From positions 17,131,297 through 17,195,296 of the forward strand of contig OX393570.1 in assembly GCA_947652115.1 (NCBI GenBank): DNA of 64,000 bases. Reading direction: 5' to 3'. Below the pieces are notes generated by a model, which searched no databases, was not told the origin of the DNA, and was given only the letters and a program-made list of their open reading frames with translations. The DNA comes from Blastomussa wellsi (taxonomy: Eukaryota > Cnidaria > Anthozoa > Scleractinia > Plerogyridae). Each line of letters opens with the position of its first letter. The first letter of the stretch is position 1. Below, piece by piece: positions 47,281 through 60,239 of the stretch. Both the position numbers and the translations under genes were made by a program.

Positions 47281-48590
47281 TTTTCGGGGGGCGAAAGCGA
47301 CTACAATAAAACAAATAGAGAATAAACAATGGTTTTGAGCAAAGAGTGTGTTCTGTCATTATTTTTTGTGTTTCTGTTGTCTGAAAAATTAACGGAATTC
47401 TGTATTTTCTATTGGAGCGAGTTTTAAGGAGCAGAAGCGACTACAGTAACTGAACTATGATAATAAAAATACTTTTGAGTACAGTGTGTTCTGTCGTTAT
47501 CTTGTGTCGTTCTTTTGTCTTGGTAATAATAGCATAACTCCACGCATCTTCATTTTCGAGAGTTTCATTTGAAACAGAACTTTGGGAATAAAGAACTCTT
47601 TGAGTAAACAGTATGTTCTGTCGTTATTTGCGTTTTTATTTTGCCTCCGTAATGCATGACATCGACACTTGAAATTTTTTGGAGTTTTATTTTTGTGTGG
47701 CACGACGTAATGTGACAAAACTGAAAGCAAAACAATGAAAACTGGAACTCTTTTTCTGCCGGAGCTCATGAGTTCCGAGAGCAAACAATACTGGTTTTAA
47801 CACAACTGCGAATATTTTTTGCGTAAATAGTGTTTCATTCTTTAGTCTGACTTACACCCAAGCGCATTTTTCGTGCTGGTTTTTAAGGAGAGAAAACGAC
47901 TGACCCAACGAGACACGTGTAATACGAAACTTTGAAAATAAAAATATTTTTGAGTAAACGGTGTGTTCTGTCTTTATTTTGTTTGTTTCTGTGGTTTAAT
48001 TAACGCGGCGGATCTTTTTCTGCTGCAGTTAATTTTTGGGGAAAAACGACTGGCACACATGTAACACGGAACTTTGATAATAAAAATATTTTTGAGTAAA
48101 CGGTGTGTTCTGTCTTTATTTTGTTTGTTTCTTTTATGGGAATAAGAACTCTTTAACGTAGTTATCTTTTCGTGACGGTACATTTTCTGGAGAAGAAATG
48201 TCTGTCGTATTGTAATAGAACTTAAAGAAAATAATAATAAATATATTTGAGAAAACAGTTGGTCTTGTGCTTGTTTCGTTCTTTGGGCTGATAAACCTCG
48301 GCGCATTTTTTTCTGCTAGCGTTTAATTTGGGGAGAAAAGCGACTGGCGCACCTGTAACACAGAACTTTGTGAATAAAAATATTTTTGAGTGAAAATTGT
48401 CTTCTGTTGTTTTTTAGTGTCTTTTTGTCTAAGAAATAACAAATGCATTTCGTATTGGGTATATTAGTATTGGCATTTAGTTTGTTGGAGTCAGTTTATT
48501 GAATTATATGGGGAAAAAGAAACTGGCAAAATGTAACAGCTTTGAAAATAAAGACTAATTTTGAGTGCAAGTTGTGTTCTGTCGTTGATT
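47281..48590 (+). repeat. Degenerate tandem array of about nine poly(A)-site-like units (127-219 bp spacing)
   Basis: Each unit has (A/G)CGACT(G/A)C-type sequence, then AACTTTG-AATAAA-AATATTTTTGAGT and, 18-25 bases on, GTGTGTTCTGTC followed by T-rich sequence. GTGTGTTCTGTC or variants start at 47346, 47484, 47611, about 47830, 47961, 48103, 48256, 48396 and 48571; AATAAA precedes eight of the nine (47321, 47462, 47587, 47937, 48079, 48236, 48373, 48547). Two adjacent units (about 47885 to 48125) are nearly identical, so the array has grown by local duplication. No reading frame runs through it. Confidence 0.75.
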
Positions 48591-48599
48591 GATGTGTAT

Positions 48600-51500
48600 T
48601 CTTTGTCTGGATAAAATACTTACCTCATTTTTATTTCAGGTTTGCTCACTCTGTCTTGCCATCAACTAGTTCTAAAAAAATTGTTGCGCTTTTTTCGTCT
48701 CGTTAGGAGAAGATTTTAAGGCTTGAAGTTTCGCTCGTCCACATTTGTTTATACCGAAACTTAATTTTTAAGTCCATCTTTTGATTTGCAGCAATGGAAA
48801 TCAGAGATAAGCATCGTGAGGTCATCTGTGAACCCCCCAGTCACTCCGCCTTTAATTTTTAGATTTGTATCTGCAGCAAACTGAGGAGATGGGTAGCTAT
48901 CAATTAGCCGGTAGATTTTATCTTTCGCCTTCTTCAGTTTCAACGGTTTTTCTTAAATCATTTGGGATAACCTTTGACGCATTTGAACGCGGATTGTGAG
49001 TCGTGTTTCTTTGTACTAACTCATTTGTAGTAAATTACAAGTCCATACAGGGTCGATGTCACGTCAATTGAAGCCAGTGAAGAGACTCGGAAAACTACGT
49101 CAAAGGACAGGTGACTCTTGGCTGACTGTGAGTAAGAAAAGCCGAATTAATACCTTGAAATAGGGAAATACATACATCAAAAATGATCTTTGTACAACGA
49201 ACTCTCCAAATTATCACTGAAGAAGAATAAATCAGTAGGTCAAAGCGATGAGGACCACAGGAGACATTTACAAGAAATTAATTCATGTCAATTTGGAATT
49301 TGTCTTGATAAAAAGCCCACATATTGAAATTGTGAGTTCAGATACCATTCCCTAATTGGTACTAATGCCCCTAAAGATTATATATTTGCAGACCCAGCTG
49401 AATACCGTCAGATGAATGAGCTCTGAATATGAAAACCAGTTAGTTCCCATAGCGAGCAGACATCTGTAGTTTCCATTGCAATCTACAGAGAACCTTTGGA
49501 CAATCAGTTGTTTGCCAAGTCAAATTCCTGACTGAGTTCTGATAACGAAACCGTTACTTAAGTCCTGCATTTCGTGGGATAATCTGGAAGAGCTTCTCGA
49601 GGCACGGTTGTCAGCTATTTTAGTTTGCAGCAGAACAAAACTAATAGAACTGAAGTTGTCAGACCAATCAGGACTGGATTCCTCGTGCACGAGCCAAATA
49701 TTCTAGTTTGTACTCGACAGAAGGCAGCCAAAGAGGGACATGAAGATATCCTTTGAAATTTAGCGTGAGCTATTGTAGTTCCATATTTAAAGAACGAATT
49801 TGTTTATGAAGCGAGGAGCCATAATAAGCAACACGGTGGTTTTATTATGGGTTGTGGGTTCATAACTTGTAGGGGTCAGTATCCTGTGGCTGCTGCTCAG
49901 GGTCGTTAATGTGTCCTAAAGATACTAACAGAACGCTCTTTGATAAGAGGGGGTAAGTTTCTAAAGAAGGTTAAGCATTTTCAAGGTTACAGGTTAAGCA
50001 TTTTCAAGAACAAGAGGTATGGAAGGCAACCTTTAATAACATGATTAACACTCGAAATGTTCATGTTCCCTGGGCCAACTATACTTTCCAGTGTCAAATA
50101 AAATAATTCGTCGAATCTATTACGAAAATTGTTTTAGTGCGATTTGCTATTTCCTTTTTCGATTTTGCTTGCATTGTCTGTTGCTCACTTGTGGTAAAAA
50201 AGTGATGTTCTAACTTTAATAGGTTGGTGCTGTAGATTATATTTTTCAGCATTGCATTAATCAGTATCATGCGAACCACAAATCGAGACAACTCTACATC
50301 AACTTCAACCCGGAAATGCAACGCACTGATGGATACTCGGCGGAATATCCGGTCCTGTATGTTAGAGACGCTATTCTTTGCAGATCTCTACCATCCAGTT
50401 TATAAGGAAAGTTGCACAGACGTCTGGCGCTCTTAGCACCATCATTCCTGATAGCTGATAAGCCTGGTGATTCCTCTTCCTTCAGCCTTCATGCATCTAG
50501 GGAATACTTCATCCCAGAAACAACGCCTAATGGTTGAGACATGTAAGTTTGTAGCTGCGTTTAACTCACTAAGAAGTTTTCTTTTCGTTAAAAACGTACG
50601 AGCGTGGTGTTTATTCATAGGCTCTTATCCTGTAGTGGTGTTAAAACTGGCGCCTAAAAACAGATCTCGCCGCAAGCTCGTCCCCGAACGTCCCCCTCTC
50701 TTCCAACACTGCCGAATTAATTGAATTTTGGAATTTTGCAAAGCACAATTAACCCCTTCCAACTGAAAGGAGCAAATTTTGTGGCAGTACGAGTGAAGCA
50801 AAAATCCAATTTCAGCTATCACTAATTCGCTGAAAATTGCGCCTCTTTACTTCTATTTTCAGCGTTGGGGCAGAGCACAGCGCGAAACTGTGTCGGCCAT
50901 GCACCAGGTTCAGTCACTCAACATCAACTTGGCGCGTGTCATTGATTTAACCACTTTACCAGCAGAAGAACGGCATAATGAGCCTGTGCCTGCAATCGCC
51001 TTGTTCCCAATGAACTTACAACATGTATCCAAGTCGGTGAGTCAACTTCCTTTACAGAACTACCGCTCATGATCTGAACCGCCACATATCTACATAATAC
51101 ACCATGGAAAAGCAGCAAGGTGCCTCCATTGGGCGTTAGTACCCAGGTACACTTCAGCTGGATATCCAACAACAACTGAAACTCGTGAACTGTTGAATTT
51201 ATTCAATCAACAGTTCACCTACAATAAATGAACATCCTATGTCGTTGGAAGGAAAACAGAAAAAAATATTTTCGCGACAAACAATCGAATGTTAAACACT
51301 GAGACTTCATTACGTGCTTTTTCTGGCATGGTGTAAAGTAGAGGTGTCTGGACAAGACATTCATTCCAGTCAGGGCGATTCGCCACCAAGAGTTAGTTAT
51401 ATAAGCAGAATTACATATTACCTAGAATTTAGAACAATAATATCGAGTGTTTTCTAAACCCGTGAAATGGATACTTGTAGTTCAGTTAACTCTCTTATCG

Positions 51501-51890
51501 TTATTTCCGCTTTCCATGCGGGTCTTATCGTTGCTCCGCGTTTCGTTTCTTTGCACGGGTTAAGTAAATCCATTCTCGAACGATTGAAGCTGAACTCACT
51601 GCGCTGCATGATGCATAAAGAGTTTTACAAAATACTCGGTAAGAAAAGAAATTTAAGAACGTGTAGAACGAGAAATATGAAAGATAACACGTAACAAAAT
51701 AAATTAAAGGAAAGGTAATTCGATAAATGGGCATCAAAAATTTGAACATGATACTTAAAGCCATGAAAAATAATCCATGAATAACCGTCAACAGAAATAA
51801 AAATGATTTAAAAGCCACCGTCAATAAAACATTTAACATAAAAAATATAAGAGTTACAATTAATACATGACATGACCCAAACAAACACCA
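48600..51890. other. Gene-free stretch
   Basis: Several short open frames exist but none has family resemblance, consistent splice sites or good start context. The hydrophobic 144-codon frame on the minus strand at 51959-51525 lies in AT-rich DNA and overlaps the MITE at 51898. I see no RNA gene or mobile-element coding sequence. Confidence 0.35.
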
Positions 51891-51897
51891 TAAACAG

Positions 51898-52074
51898 GAG
51901 TGCATTCGATCCGGTAATCTGGCTTTGTATTTTGAAATTGGATTTCCCAATAAAGACAACCCAAAAACGGATTTTTCCGGATTTCAAAATTCGTTTTTGG
52001 ATGTTGTGGCTTATTGAGAAATCCGAAATCCGGATTTCAAAATACAAATCTCCATTATCCGATCGAATGCACCC
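51898..52074. mobile_element. Palindromic MITE with GGTGCATTCGATC-type ends
   Basis: Nearly the whole 177 bp folds back on itself: (G)GTGCATTCGATC, TTTGTATTTTGAAAT, CCGGATTT and AATAA blocks are mirrored around AAAAACGGATTTTTCCGG. No target duplication is obvious. Confidence 0.8.
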
Positions 52075-52810
52075 TATAAAAAAATACAGAATAAAATTAT
52101 TATAGAAAACGTAAGAAAAATATAGGTTGAAGTTGGTTAATGGCGGTCGTTAATCAATATCACTAAAGAATAGAAGCCTGAAAATAGCTTTTTTAGGGGG
52201 ATAGATTAGACTAGACTAAAATCTTAAAATATCAGATAGATTAGACCAAAATATTAGCTATAGACGCTCTTAGTTGTGTAATAATCAAGTATATTTCCAA
52301 AGCAATAAATAATTGAAATTACACTTTGTTTTGTGTGTGTGTGATTCTTTATCATAAAAGTACTGTTTCAGGCTCAATTACTGCAGTGAAAGTTCGAACG
52401 GGTCATTTCCGAGTTGTGTTTTGTCTAAACGAGTCTTCGAGCGGAAAAGCAAGTGTTTGACCAGTATGTTCATTTATATTTAATAAGTCTACTACCTTCA
52501 GGTTTCCATGGCCTCTTTCCCACTCTTTCTTTGTAATAGTTTTGCACTAGGACTGCTCTTGAAATAAAGGCAAAATGAAATGACAACTTGGAAATGGCTT
52601 ATTGAAGAGACGGAAGAAACAATGGTGTGCGGCGTACGACAGAACATCACATGAAACTGATGTGCTGTGCTGTGCTGGATTTTGTCCCTTCGTGTGTAAC
52701 ACTGACTTAAGGGCTAGCTTGTCCCTTCAAGCTTGAAGATCTTTTCTCCGACGACTAGTGCCTCTATTGTTTCTTCCCTTCCCGCAAACTAACCCTCTGG
52801 AATTCTCTAT

Positions 52811-53130
52811 ATTGGACTGGAACTAGCTTGAAACCAAGGCTATTGCAGTGGAATATCGTTAATATTTGCATTTGAAAAGATTCACCCGCATTAGCCTCTA
52901 TTGCAAGCTAGTGCCAGTCCAATACCGAGTACTGAAACCAAGGCTATTGCAGTGGAATATCGTTAATATTTGCATTTGAAAAGATTCACCCGCATTAGCC
53001 TCTATTGCAAGCTAGTGCCAGTCCAATACCGAGTACTGAAACCGAGGCTATTGCAGTGGAATATCGTTAATATTTGCATTTGAAAAGATTACCCGCATAA
53101 GCCTCTATTGTAAGCTAGTGCCAGTCCAAT
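52811..53130. mobile_element. Inverted-repeat element with three 104-bp tandem units
   Basis: TTGGACTGGAACTAGCTTG at 52812-52830 is mirrored by TAAGCTAGTGCCAGTCCAA at the right end. Between them a 104-bp unit (GAAACCAAGGCTATTGCAGT through CTAGTGCCAGTCCAATACCG) is repeated starting at 52830, 52934 and 53038; units 1 and 2 are almost identical and unit 3 has a few changes. Confidence 0.85.
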
Positions 53131-56100
53131 ACCGAGTATACGAATATGGCCTATAATATTAAAATCAAGTCGAACAGTCGAGCTTGAAGAAAAAACTAGA
53201 AGTTGGCCATTTTACAGTTCTTTGCTTAGTTACAGGAAGTGAGGCTGAAAAAGGTAACCCTCGTGTTGATACGAACATATCTTTGTTCTTATTCCCACTA
53301 GTTTCTGGTCGATTAAAATAACTTGTCACAAGATTTGGAGGAGCTGAGTGATTTTTAGTGTAAGAACAACCTCGTCTCCGGGGCGCTTTTATGCGAAGGA
53401 CAAACACCTGAGTGGCGAGAATAGAAAGGAAGATGGCGAAGATTTGTACGGATTACGGACAACGAACTGAAAAAAGTTTAGGCAAACATTTTTTAAGATA
53501 AAAGCTGCGAGGTTGCTACTTTAAACACCCATTCCCTTACAAAAAAAGCTGTGACCAGTTCTGTAGAATCGGACAAGAAAATATTTAGCTATCGTTCAAA
53601 CGGCACAGAATGCACTGGGTATGCTACACAAATACTTTGTCTGTTCCTGTCGATAAAAGTGAGGTATGCAAATTAACCCTTTTGGAATTGAATGATAAGG
53701 CCATAGCTATAGGGAGGGATAATACACAAGCAATGTTTTTAATGTCAGAAAACTGTCTACCAGACGTCACTCTAAGTGTATATGAAACCAAGTTGATTGC
53801 AAAACTGGGACTGAAAAAGACTAGCGAGTCTGCTGATTGAAATGTCGCCCAATAAAGTTTACCCTTTTGCTGTAGTACCAGTCTTTTAATCAATTTGACT
53901 TAATTGTGATACAGCCTTGTGCTGACCAGTTTCTTATCTCTGCCATCACATGGTCAACCCAAACCTCGCTTTCATACAGAGGCTCGGTTACATTCCACAA
54001 AACCGAAAAACGAGACCAGAACTAGATAGTATAAGAACACACGGATTTACATATCAAAAGCAAGAGGGTTTATCAAAACAAGGTCACCTTCAGTCTCGCT
54101 TCCACTCATAGGCTTGGCTACTAAGTTCAGAACTGTAAAATAGCCTATTACACAGTCAGGACAGGTTACTAAATCCCTTTTGCTATAACGTGGAGGATAT
54201 TTGATAGTGTTGCCATGAAAGTTACAGCCCAACCTCGTTCCCATGTCTTTTTCCTCACGAATAAGGATAAAGCCCTGGGGACGAGGTTGATTACATAAGA
54301 CCTGGCGCTGTTTCATCCACAAGAGGTATCACTGTACTTTGAACTGTAATATTACTTTCGTTTGAAAGCTGATCTAAAAATTTCGGGAACATTTTCAAGG
54401 CCCATATCTATTGAGTGCCTTGTAGGCTCTCAAAACCGGCCCGCACAATCTCGCTTTTCATTAAACTGTACTTAATTTCTTCCAAACTGACCAGTAGCTA
54501 CTTTATTTAAGTTTGCAGCAAATGAAAGTAAAACATTTTCATGTTATTTATGATTCTTTGAGCTTTAAAATGATATTGAAGATAGACTTTGACAATTAAT
54601 GTGGGTGGTTCCACGCAAAATATTGCTATTGTTTCATCAGTTAAGTACTTGTTTATTGTCACGAAAATAGTTCTAATGAACTGAGTTATCAATTTTCTCG
54701 ATTAACCGGTTATTTGACTGATATAAATAATAATTGTTTGTTAGATACATTTTCAGAGAAGGATTAATTTCTCTCCTTTAATATATCGTATGCTCTACGG
54801 TGTTTTCAGCCGGCGAGGTTTTCTCCTGAACAGGAAGCACTCTGCGATTAGGCCATTTCCGAGTTGTCTTTTGCCTCAATGTAAAACGTATCTTAGCATA
54901 CGATTTTTCAGAACGATGAGTTCTATATTTATGCAAAATTTCAGGTAGCAAGTATCAAAAGCAAAAAAGATGAATAAAGGCCACTTTTTTGGGGTCACTT
55001 TTTTCCCACCGTGGAGCTACAAGCAACTTAAAATATTACTTCTGTAAGCTGTGAGACTATATTTAAAGAAATATCATTTAAATATATTTCAAGAAACTTA
55101 TAGTGTCGTCTATTAATCAACCTGTGAGCACGTACCAACTCGTCATATGGTGTCTTCAAAATGTTTCTTCACTAAGAATTTTTTTCGAAAGTTCACCCTT
55201 GCTTTCAGATACGAACTCGTAGAACATTAGCACGTGCTAAGCAAGATCTTAAAGTGCACTTCAAAAACCAAGTGCTTACCTCTGATGTGCTTAGCTTATG
55301 GATGTGTCAAATCGTATACTGTGTGCACTTCGAGATTATCAGACTGAGATATTGTGTTGTTTTGTGACAAGGTATATTGAATCGGGCATTGCGAATTTGT
55401 CAGTTCGAGTTAGGAAAATTGTTTGTCTTTTGTAACAGCACAAATATTTTTAAAAACGAGTGGTTTTATATTCAATGATGCAAAGTTGTGGAAAAGAATT
55501 GATCAGAACTTCAGATTTTAAACTATCCACTGACAGTTTACAACATGTTCGGAATGACAGGCAGTTAATTCAACACAAATCTTATATATAGAAACAAAAT
55601 TAATGTACTGCATGAAAATGACGTCAGTAATTCAAAGGTGTTGTTGATATTGGATTGCTTTCTGCAATTCAGTTCACCGCCTTTCAAACGTTTGATAGTT
55701 AATAAGTTTTCTTATTGGACACTTTAATGGCAATGTACTGTCCATTTACAAGCCTTGCCGAGCAGTTTGGCATGTCTAAAGGGCTCAGGATTGTATGAAG
55801 AGTAAAATTTAGCCATACAGCGTATTAACATCTCTAATAAGGGATTCCTTTCCTCGATCGAATAATATCCCGACTCGCTTTGAAAAGTTTGGGGCGCTTT
55901 GGAACACCTTACTGTTTGAAAGAACACTAAATCGAAAGATACTGCCTAATAAACTGGACTTCTAAAGTACAAATATCATGTGATCATATTCTTACTTATC
56001 TACACGTTTTGAAGCATTAATTGTGGTCTTTTGAGGGGGATTGATAATAAGTCGGCCTACATTTTAGGAGTCGGACCGCTTTTGTTAACCTTTAGGCGAA

Positions 56101-57340
56101 AGCAATATAACTAATGGATCAAAAATAATTGGAAAAATTGTTAAATAAATCATTCATTATAGAATTTACGATATGTTCTCAGTACTAAAAAAGGCATTTT
56201 CACAAACAAGGCATCGAAAGACCTGCAAACAGCTACAAGCTCTCTTACTGATTGGGGGAACTACGCTATTCGCGCACGTTCATAATGGCTGTTTGAAGTT
56301 TTGAGTTTCAGTTGTGTGTCGTAAAGATTAAACCAAAGTAAATACTTTGGCCAATCACAAGGGACCGAGATTATCCAATGATCCAAATTAAAACTCGAAT
56401 CAATCAGGTGGTGAGTGGCGCGGTCGCCTAATGGTCTTGGGCAAGACACGTCACGTTAACAACCTCTTTCACCCGGGTGTATAAATAAGAACCGGCAAAA
56501 TAATGCCCATGTTCGCACGCTTTGAAGATACGGTGACCTTGGGGTGTGGGGTGGGAGTGAACCAACATTTTTTCACATTGCTTGGGGAACTGGTCGAGCC
56601 ATAAAGAACATTCACGAACAAAACAGGGCCAAATTTTTAGCTCGCCAAAAAGCCGGGACAGACATTATTTTGATAAATCACGTGTGATTACTCGGGACGA
56701 ATGCCGGTGGTGGAGTGGGTTAGCCTTCTAATTATACCAGCTTTAACTTTTCGCAGTGTAAACGGGCTCAATGCAAGTCAAAAGCTATTTATAGCTATAT
56801 CAATGGTCTTTAATGGCCACGTGGCATTAAATTTCTTGCTCCGCCTTTTGTTCGTTGCATAACTACCACAAAAAGCTTTTTGGACGAACATAAGCCAGGC
56901 CAGAATGTGCTATCCAAATTCTACAGTACACAATAACTATGGATTTTGACTTTGTGGGCAATATATCAATTGCAGTAAAAATAAACCCCCATATATTCAT
57001 AAGCAAGACGAAAATTGTTCTAAAAGCAATAATTATATAGCTCTACATCATTTCAGATTTCAAAGCCGTCAGTTAATTTGTTTGTTACTACTTTTATCCA
57101 GCGGAAAATCCATTAACTGCACTGTACACGTCATTGATGACGTTCAAAGCTATTTTATATCAGGAACTGGATGTGTAAATAGGTCACATGACGCAAACTG
57201 ACCGCCGCGATAATTAGAGATATTGAATTTATGTTTGAAGTGATTTATTTGTTTTTCGGGTGGGGGGTTTGAATTGTATTTCGAATATTGATTTACTCTA
57301 TGGAATATCAATTTTTCGTATTGAGATAAAACTTCCTGTT

Positions 57341-57346
57341 TATAAA
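57341..57346 (+). promoter_or_regulatory. TATA box of the glycosyltransferase-like gene
   Basis: TATAAA in the context CTGTTTATAAAAGAC, 124 bp before the chosen ATG. This would put initiation around 57370 and leave a 5' UTR of about 95 bases, which supports an intronless gene with ATG 57465. Confidence 0.45.
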
Positions 57347-57464
57347 AGACAAAACATTACTGGTGGACAGCAATGTCAATTTGCAGTTAACTCGTTGGCC
57401 AGGTTGGATCCAAGAAAGTTTGTGGACTTCTTTCACTCACTCAAGGCCTGAAGACGTTACAGTC

Positions 57465-58514
57465 ATGATATCTAACAAACGACGGACCTTTAAGAGGATT
57501 TCATTTGTTATTTTCATCCTTATGTTTGCTACTTCAAGGTTATTGACTGTCCATGAAAATCAAATCCAAGATGCTAACTTAGCAAGTGCTCCAAGTGACG
57601 ATGTCGGGGAATGGATGGAGGAAGGAAAGATCTCGCCACCATTTGTATATCTTGCTCAAACTGAACAATGTCTTCCGCCATATCTAATTCAAACCCTGGA
57701 ATTAGACGCCAGGACAAAATGTCGATGCGATGTCATTGTGCTGAGTTATAAAACGGAATGCCAAGAAGAGAGAGCACCTCACATAAAGTACTTGTTTGAT
57801 AACGCAACGACTTGGGGATCTGGTCGAAATGAACTCTTCTTCCATGCAAAGGAAAGAAGGCTCGATTACGTTTACTACATATTCGTTGACGATGACATCG
57901 CTCTAAAGTTCAACGAGGCAGCCACCCCGGAAATGAAACGACTCACTCCAATCCACGTTTTCCAAAACTGGCTTCTAGATTATGAGCCTGTTTTGGGTGT
58001 AGTTGATTACGAAGCACACGATGGAGGAAAAACTCTTCTACGGAGAAGACGATTTGTTTGTGATAACATGCTCGTCAACAACACCTCGCTTGCAAATCCC
58101 ACTATATTATACGATGCTCTTTTTAATGCGTTCCACGCAAAGGCGGTGAGCCATATATTTCCACTAGATACGCGATACGAGCACGTCAGTTGGTGGCTCA
58201 CAGATAAGTATCTTGCCTCGGTGGTGGAGTTAAAATTTCGCGGTCAGGCGCTGCTATTTTTCCCAGTCACGGTTGAAAATCTACTACACCGCCCCTATCC
58301 AAAATCGTTCAGCGGAACTACAAGGGCCTGGAGAGGATTTATTAAAGATATCCAAAGGCAAGCGCCTGTCCGATACGCAAAACACAATTTATTCAGGAAA
58401 TTTTACTCAAGTCCAAGACGATACATAGCGAGATCAAGAACATACTGTATGAACATAACTCGTCACCAGGACATCGCTCCTTTTGCGCACTTTCAAGAGA
58501 AACTGAAATATTGA
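57465..58514 (+). CDS. Single-exon type II membrane protein, probable GT-A glycosyltransferase, 349 aa
   Basis: I chose ATG 57465 because the reading frame upstream (open from about 57363) has no ATG and the protein then begins with a basic tail and one hydrophobic segment (residues about 11-26, ISFVIFILMFATSRLL), the layout of Golgi type II enzymes. The lumenal part has VYYIFVDDDIAL at about residue 133-145, a DxD-type motif that binds metal and nucleotide sugar in GT-A enzymes, preceded by a CDVIVLSYKTEC strand and several N-glycosylation sequons (NATT, NNTS, NITR). A conserved-looking FNAFHAKAVSHIFPLDTRYE-type block follows. I do not recognise the exact family. AATAAA at 58685-58690 gives a short 3' UTR. 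The absence of introns, unlike its neighbours, suggests retroposition or a cnidarian intronless family. Confidence 0.7.
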   Translation: MISNKRRTFKRISFVIFILMFATSRLLTVHENQIQDANLASAPSDDVGEWMEEGKISPPFVYLAQTEQCLPPYLIQTLELDARTKCRCDVIVLSYKTECQEERAPHIKYLFDNATTWGSGRNELFFHAKERRLDYVYYIFVDDDIALKFNEAATPEMKRLTPIHVFQNWLLDYEPVLGVVDYEAHDGGKTLLRRRRFVCDNMLVNNTSLANPTILYDALFNAFHAKAVSHIFPLDTRYEHVSWWLTDKYLASVVELKFRGQALLFFPVTVENLLHRPYPKSFSGTTRAWRGFIKDIQRQAPVRYAKHNLFRKFYSSPRRYIARSRTYCMNITRHQDIAPFAHFQEKLKY

Positions 58515-58684
58515 AGTAAAACGCATTGAAAATGATAATCGCGTTAAAGTAGAACTGATCATAACCTTATCACACACACACATGCTTAAATTTATTGTAA
58601 GGAATAATGATATTAATATAACATTTTGGCGTAATTTTCATGTTGTCTGACGCCGTAACTGAGTTCTACGTTACTATTTTTTAA

Positions 58685-58690
58685 AATAAA
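58685..58690 (+). terminator. Poly(A) signal of the glycosyltransferase-like gene
   Basis: AATAAA 171 bp after the stop codon, in an AT-rich context; the first canonical hexamer downstream of the gene. Confidence 0.5.
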
Positions 58691-60239
58691 CGTATACGCA
58701 TGCGCAATTCATTAGTTCGTTGTCATAGCTTTTAAAAAATATCTCGAAGTTAAGGGATGCAGACAACAAGTAAATAGCCTACATGAATCAGATAGGCGTC
58801 TAGAATACGAGAGAAAAATGTAGCTAACCAAAGGCTTTAAAAATAAACGCTTTGAAGAAGGCGAATCCGTTCTAACTGGCGCCTTTAGCGCTGAACGCAT
58901 CTACTGAGAATAATGATAATGTCTATTTGCCAAAACGCATGCTTGTTATTATTATTATTATTATTTCGAAATAATTTTGCTGTATTTCAATTTCCCTTAG
59001 ATTATACTTTTCCTACTACAGCAACGGATGTTTATACGGTTTTATATTTCAATTATTTTTGGATGAGACTTGCTTTCGGAAAGGGTGTTATGTGCGGAAT
59101 TTTACCTTCCCGCCCATTTTATCTTGATAACCGGTAGCAGAAACATTTTTAAAAGTAAATCTTTATTGAGGATACCTACTTCAACCAAGCCGTGCTTTAC
59201 AGAACGGTCCTCCAACAACAGTTACAAATAGCAAACCTAAAGCAATATATAAACAGAAATTTAGCCACAATAGGCTTTTTAATATTAATTTTTAACTTTT
59301 TTTATCGTAAATTGTTTTAACTACTTTTTGTTCCCCTACCTGAAGAGGGCCAAAGGCTGAAACGTTGACACATTAAATTCGCCTAAAACAGTCAAAAGTT
59401 TGTCTTTCCGTTCTGCCGCTTATACGAAACTAAATACAAATGATACATGTACAAAACTAATAAAATTAGCACAGAAAAATCAAGATTATAGAATAAATTA
59501 CATCGTATTTTTTTGTTTTAATGGGGCTGGAGGTTATTCATTAAGGAGGTGATATGTTGTATACCATCTATATCTACTCTAGCTACCCCACCTACCCATG
59601 GGAAAATATATTCTACTTCTTCTGACCATGGGAATCAGTTTAGCGTTTTATACCTAACGTCTATTTACCCTAACAAACACCACCCCGCCCACCTTCTCCA
59701 TCAACACACTCAGATGTTTGCCCACTTCGTAGGAGTCCGCTCATAAAAATTATCAGTTCGCCATTCTGATTGGTTAATTTACTGCATCAGTTTTTGCGCG
59801 AGGATGATACAAACCTTGTCTTGTGCCGGGTACGTCCACACATACCCGAGCTGGTAAAACGCTTGGAGACTGGTAGTCCTCAAAAATACCACGGTACTTT
59901 TGGTTTTGTCAATTTCAACAGTTTTTGCAGGGAAAATGACGTTATAAATTTGGCCCCAAAACATTATTGTTGTACTATGGGACATCTAGTGACATATTCT
60001 GAAAGGACTTATTGCAAGGCTCACAAAACTGAAAATATCATTTAAATGTCTATCAGTTTTGTTACTGCTTTTAGTAACAAAATGGAAGAAAATTCAAAAT
60101 CCAAATTAGTGATGTCATTTTCCCACGAAAAATGGTGAAATAGGACAAAAGCATAGGATCTGCGAGAATGAATAGACCTTGTTACAAAAATGTCAGGTTT
60201 ATTGTACCTTTACTGTACCCTTCTACCGTACGTGCACAT

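Noticed and set aside
51525..51959. 144-codon hydrophobic frame on the minus strand, possibly a membrane protein
   Set aside because: It lies in AT-rich DNA where Phe/Leu/Ile codons are expected, overlaps a palindromic MITE and has no family resemblance.
57363..57464. N-terminal extension of the glycosyltransferase-like frame
   Set aside because: The 34 upstream codons contain no ATG; the first ATG at 57465 gives the expected tail and membrane anchor and follows a TATA box at suitable distance.
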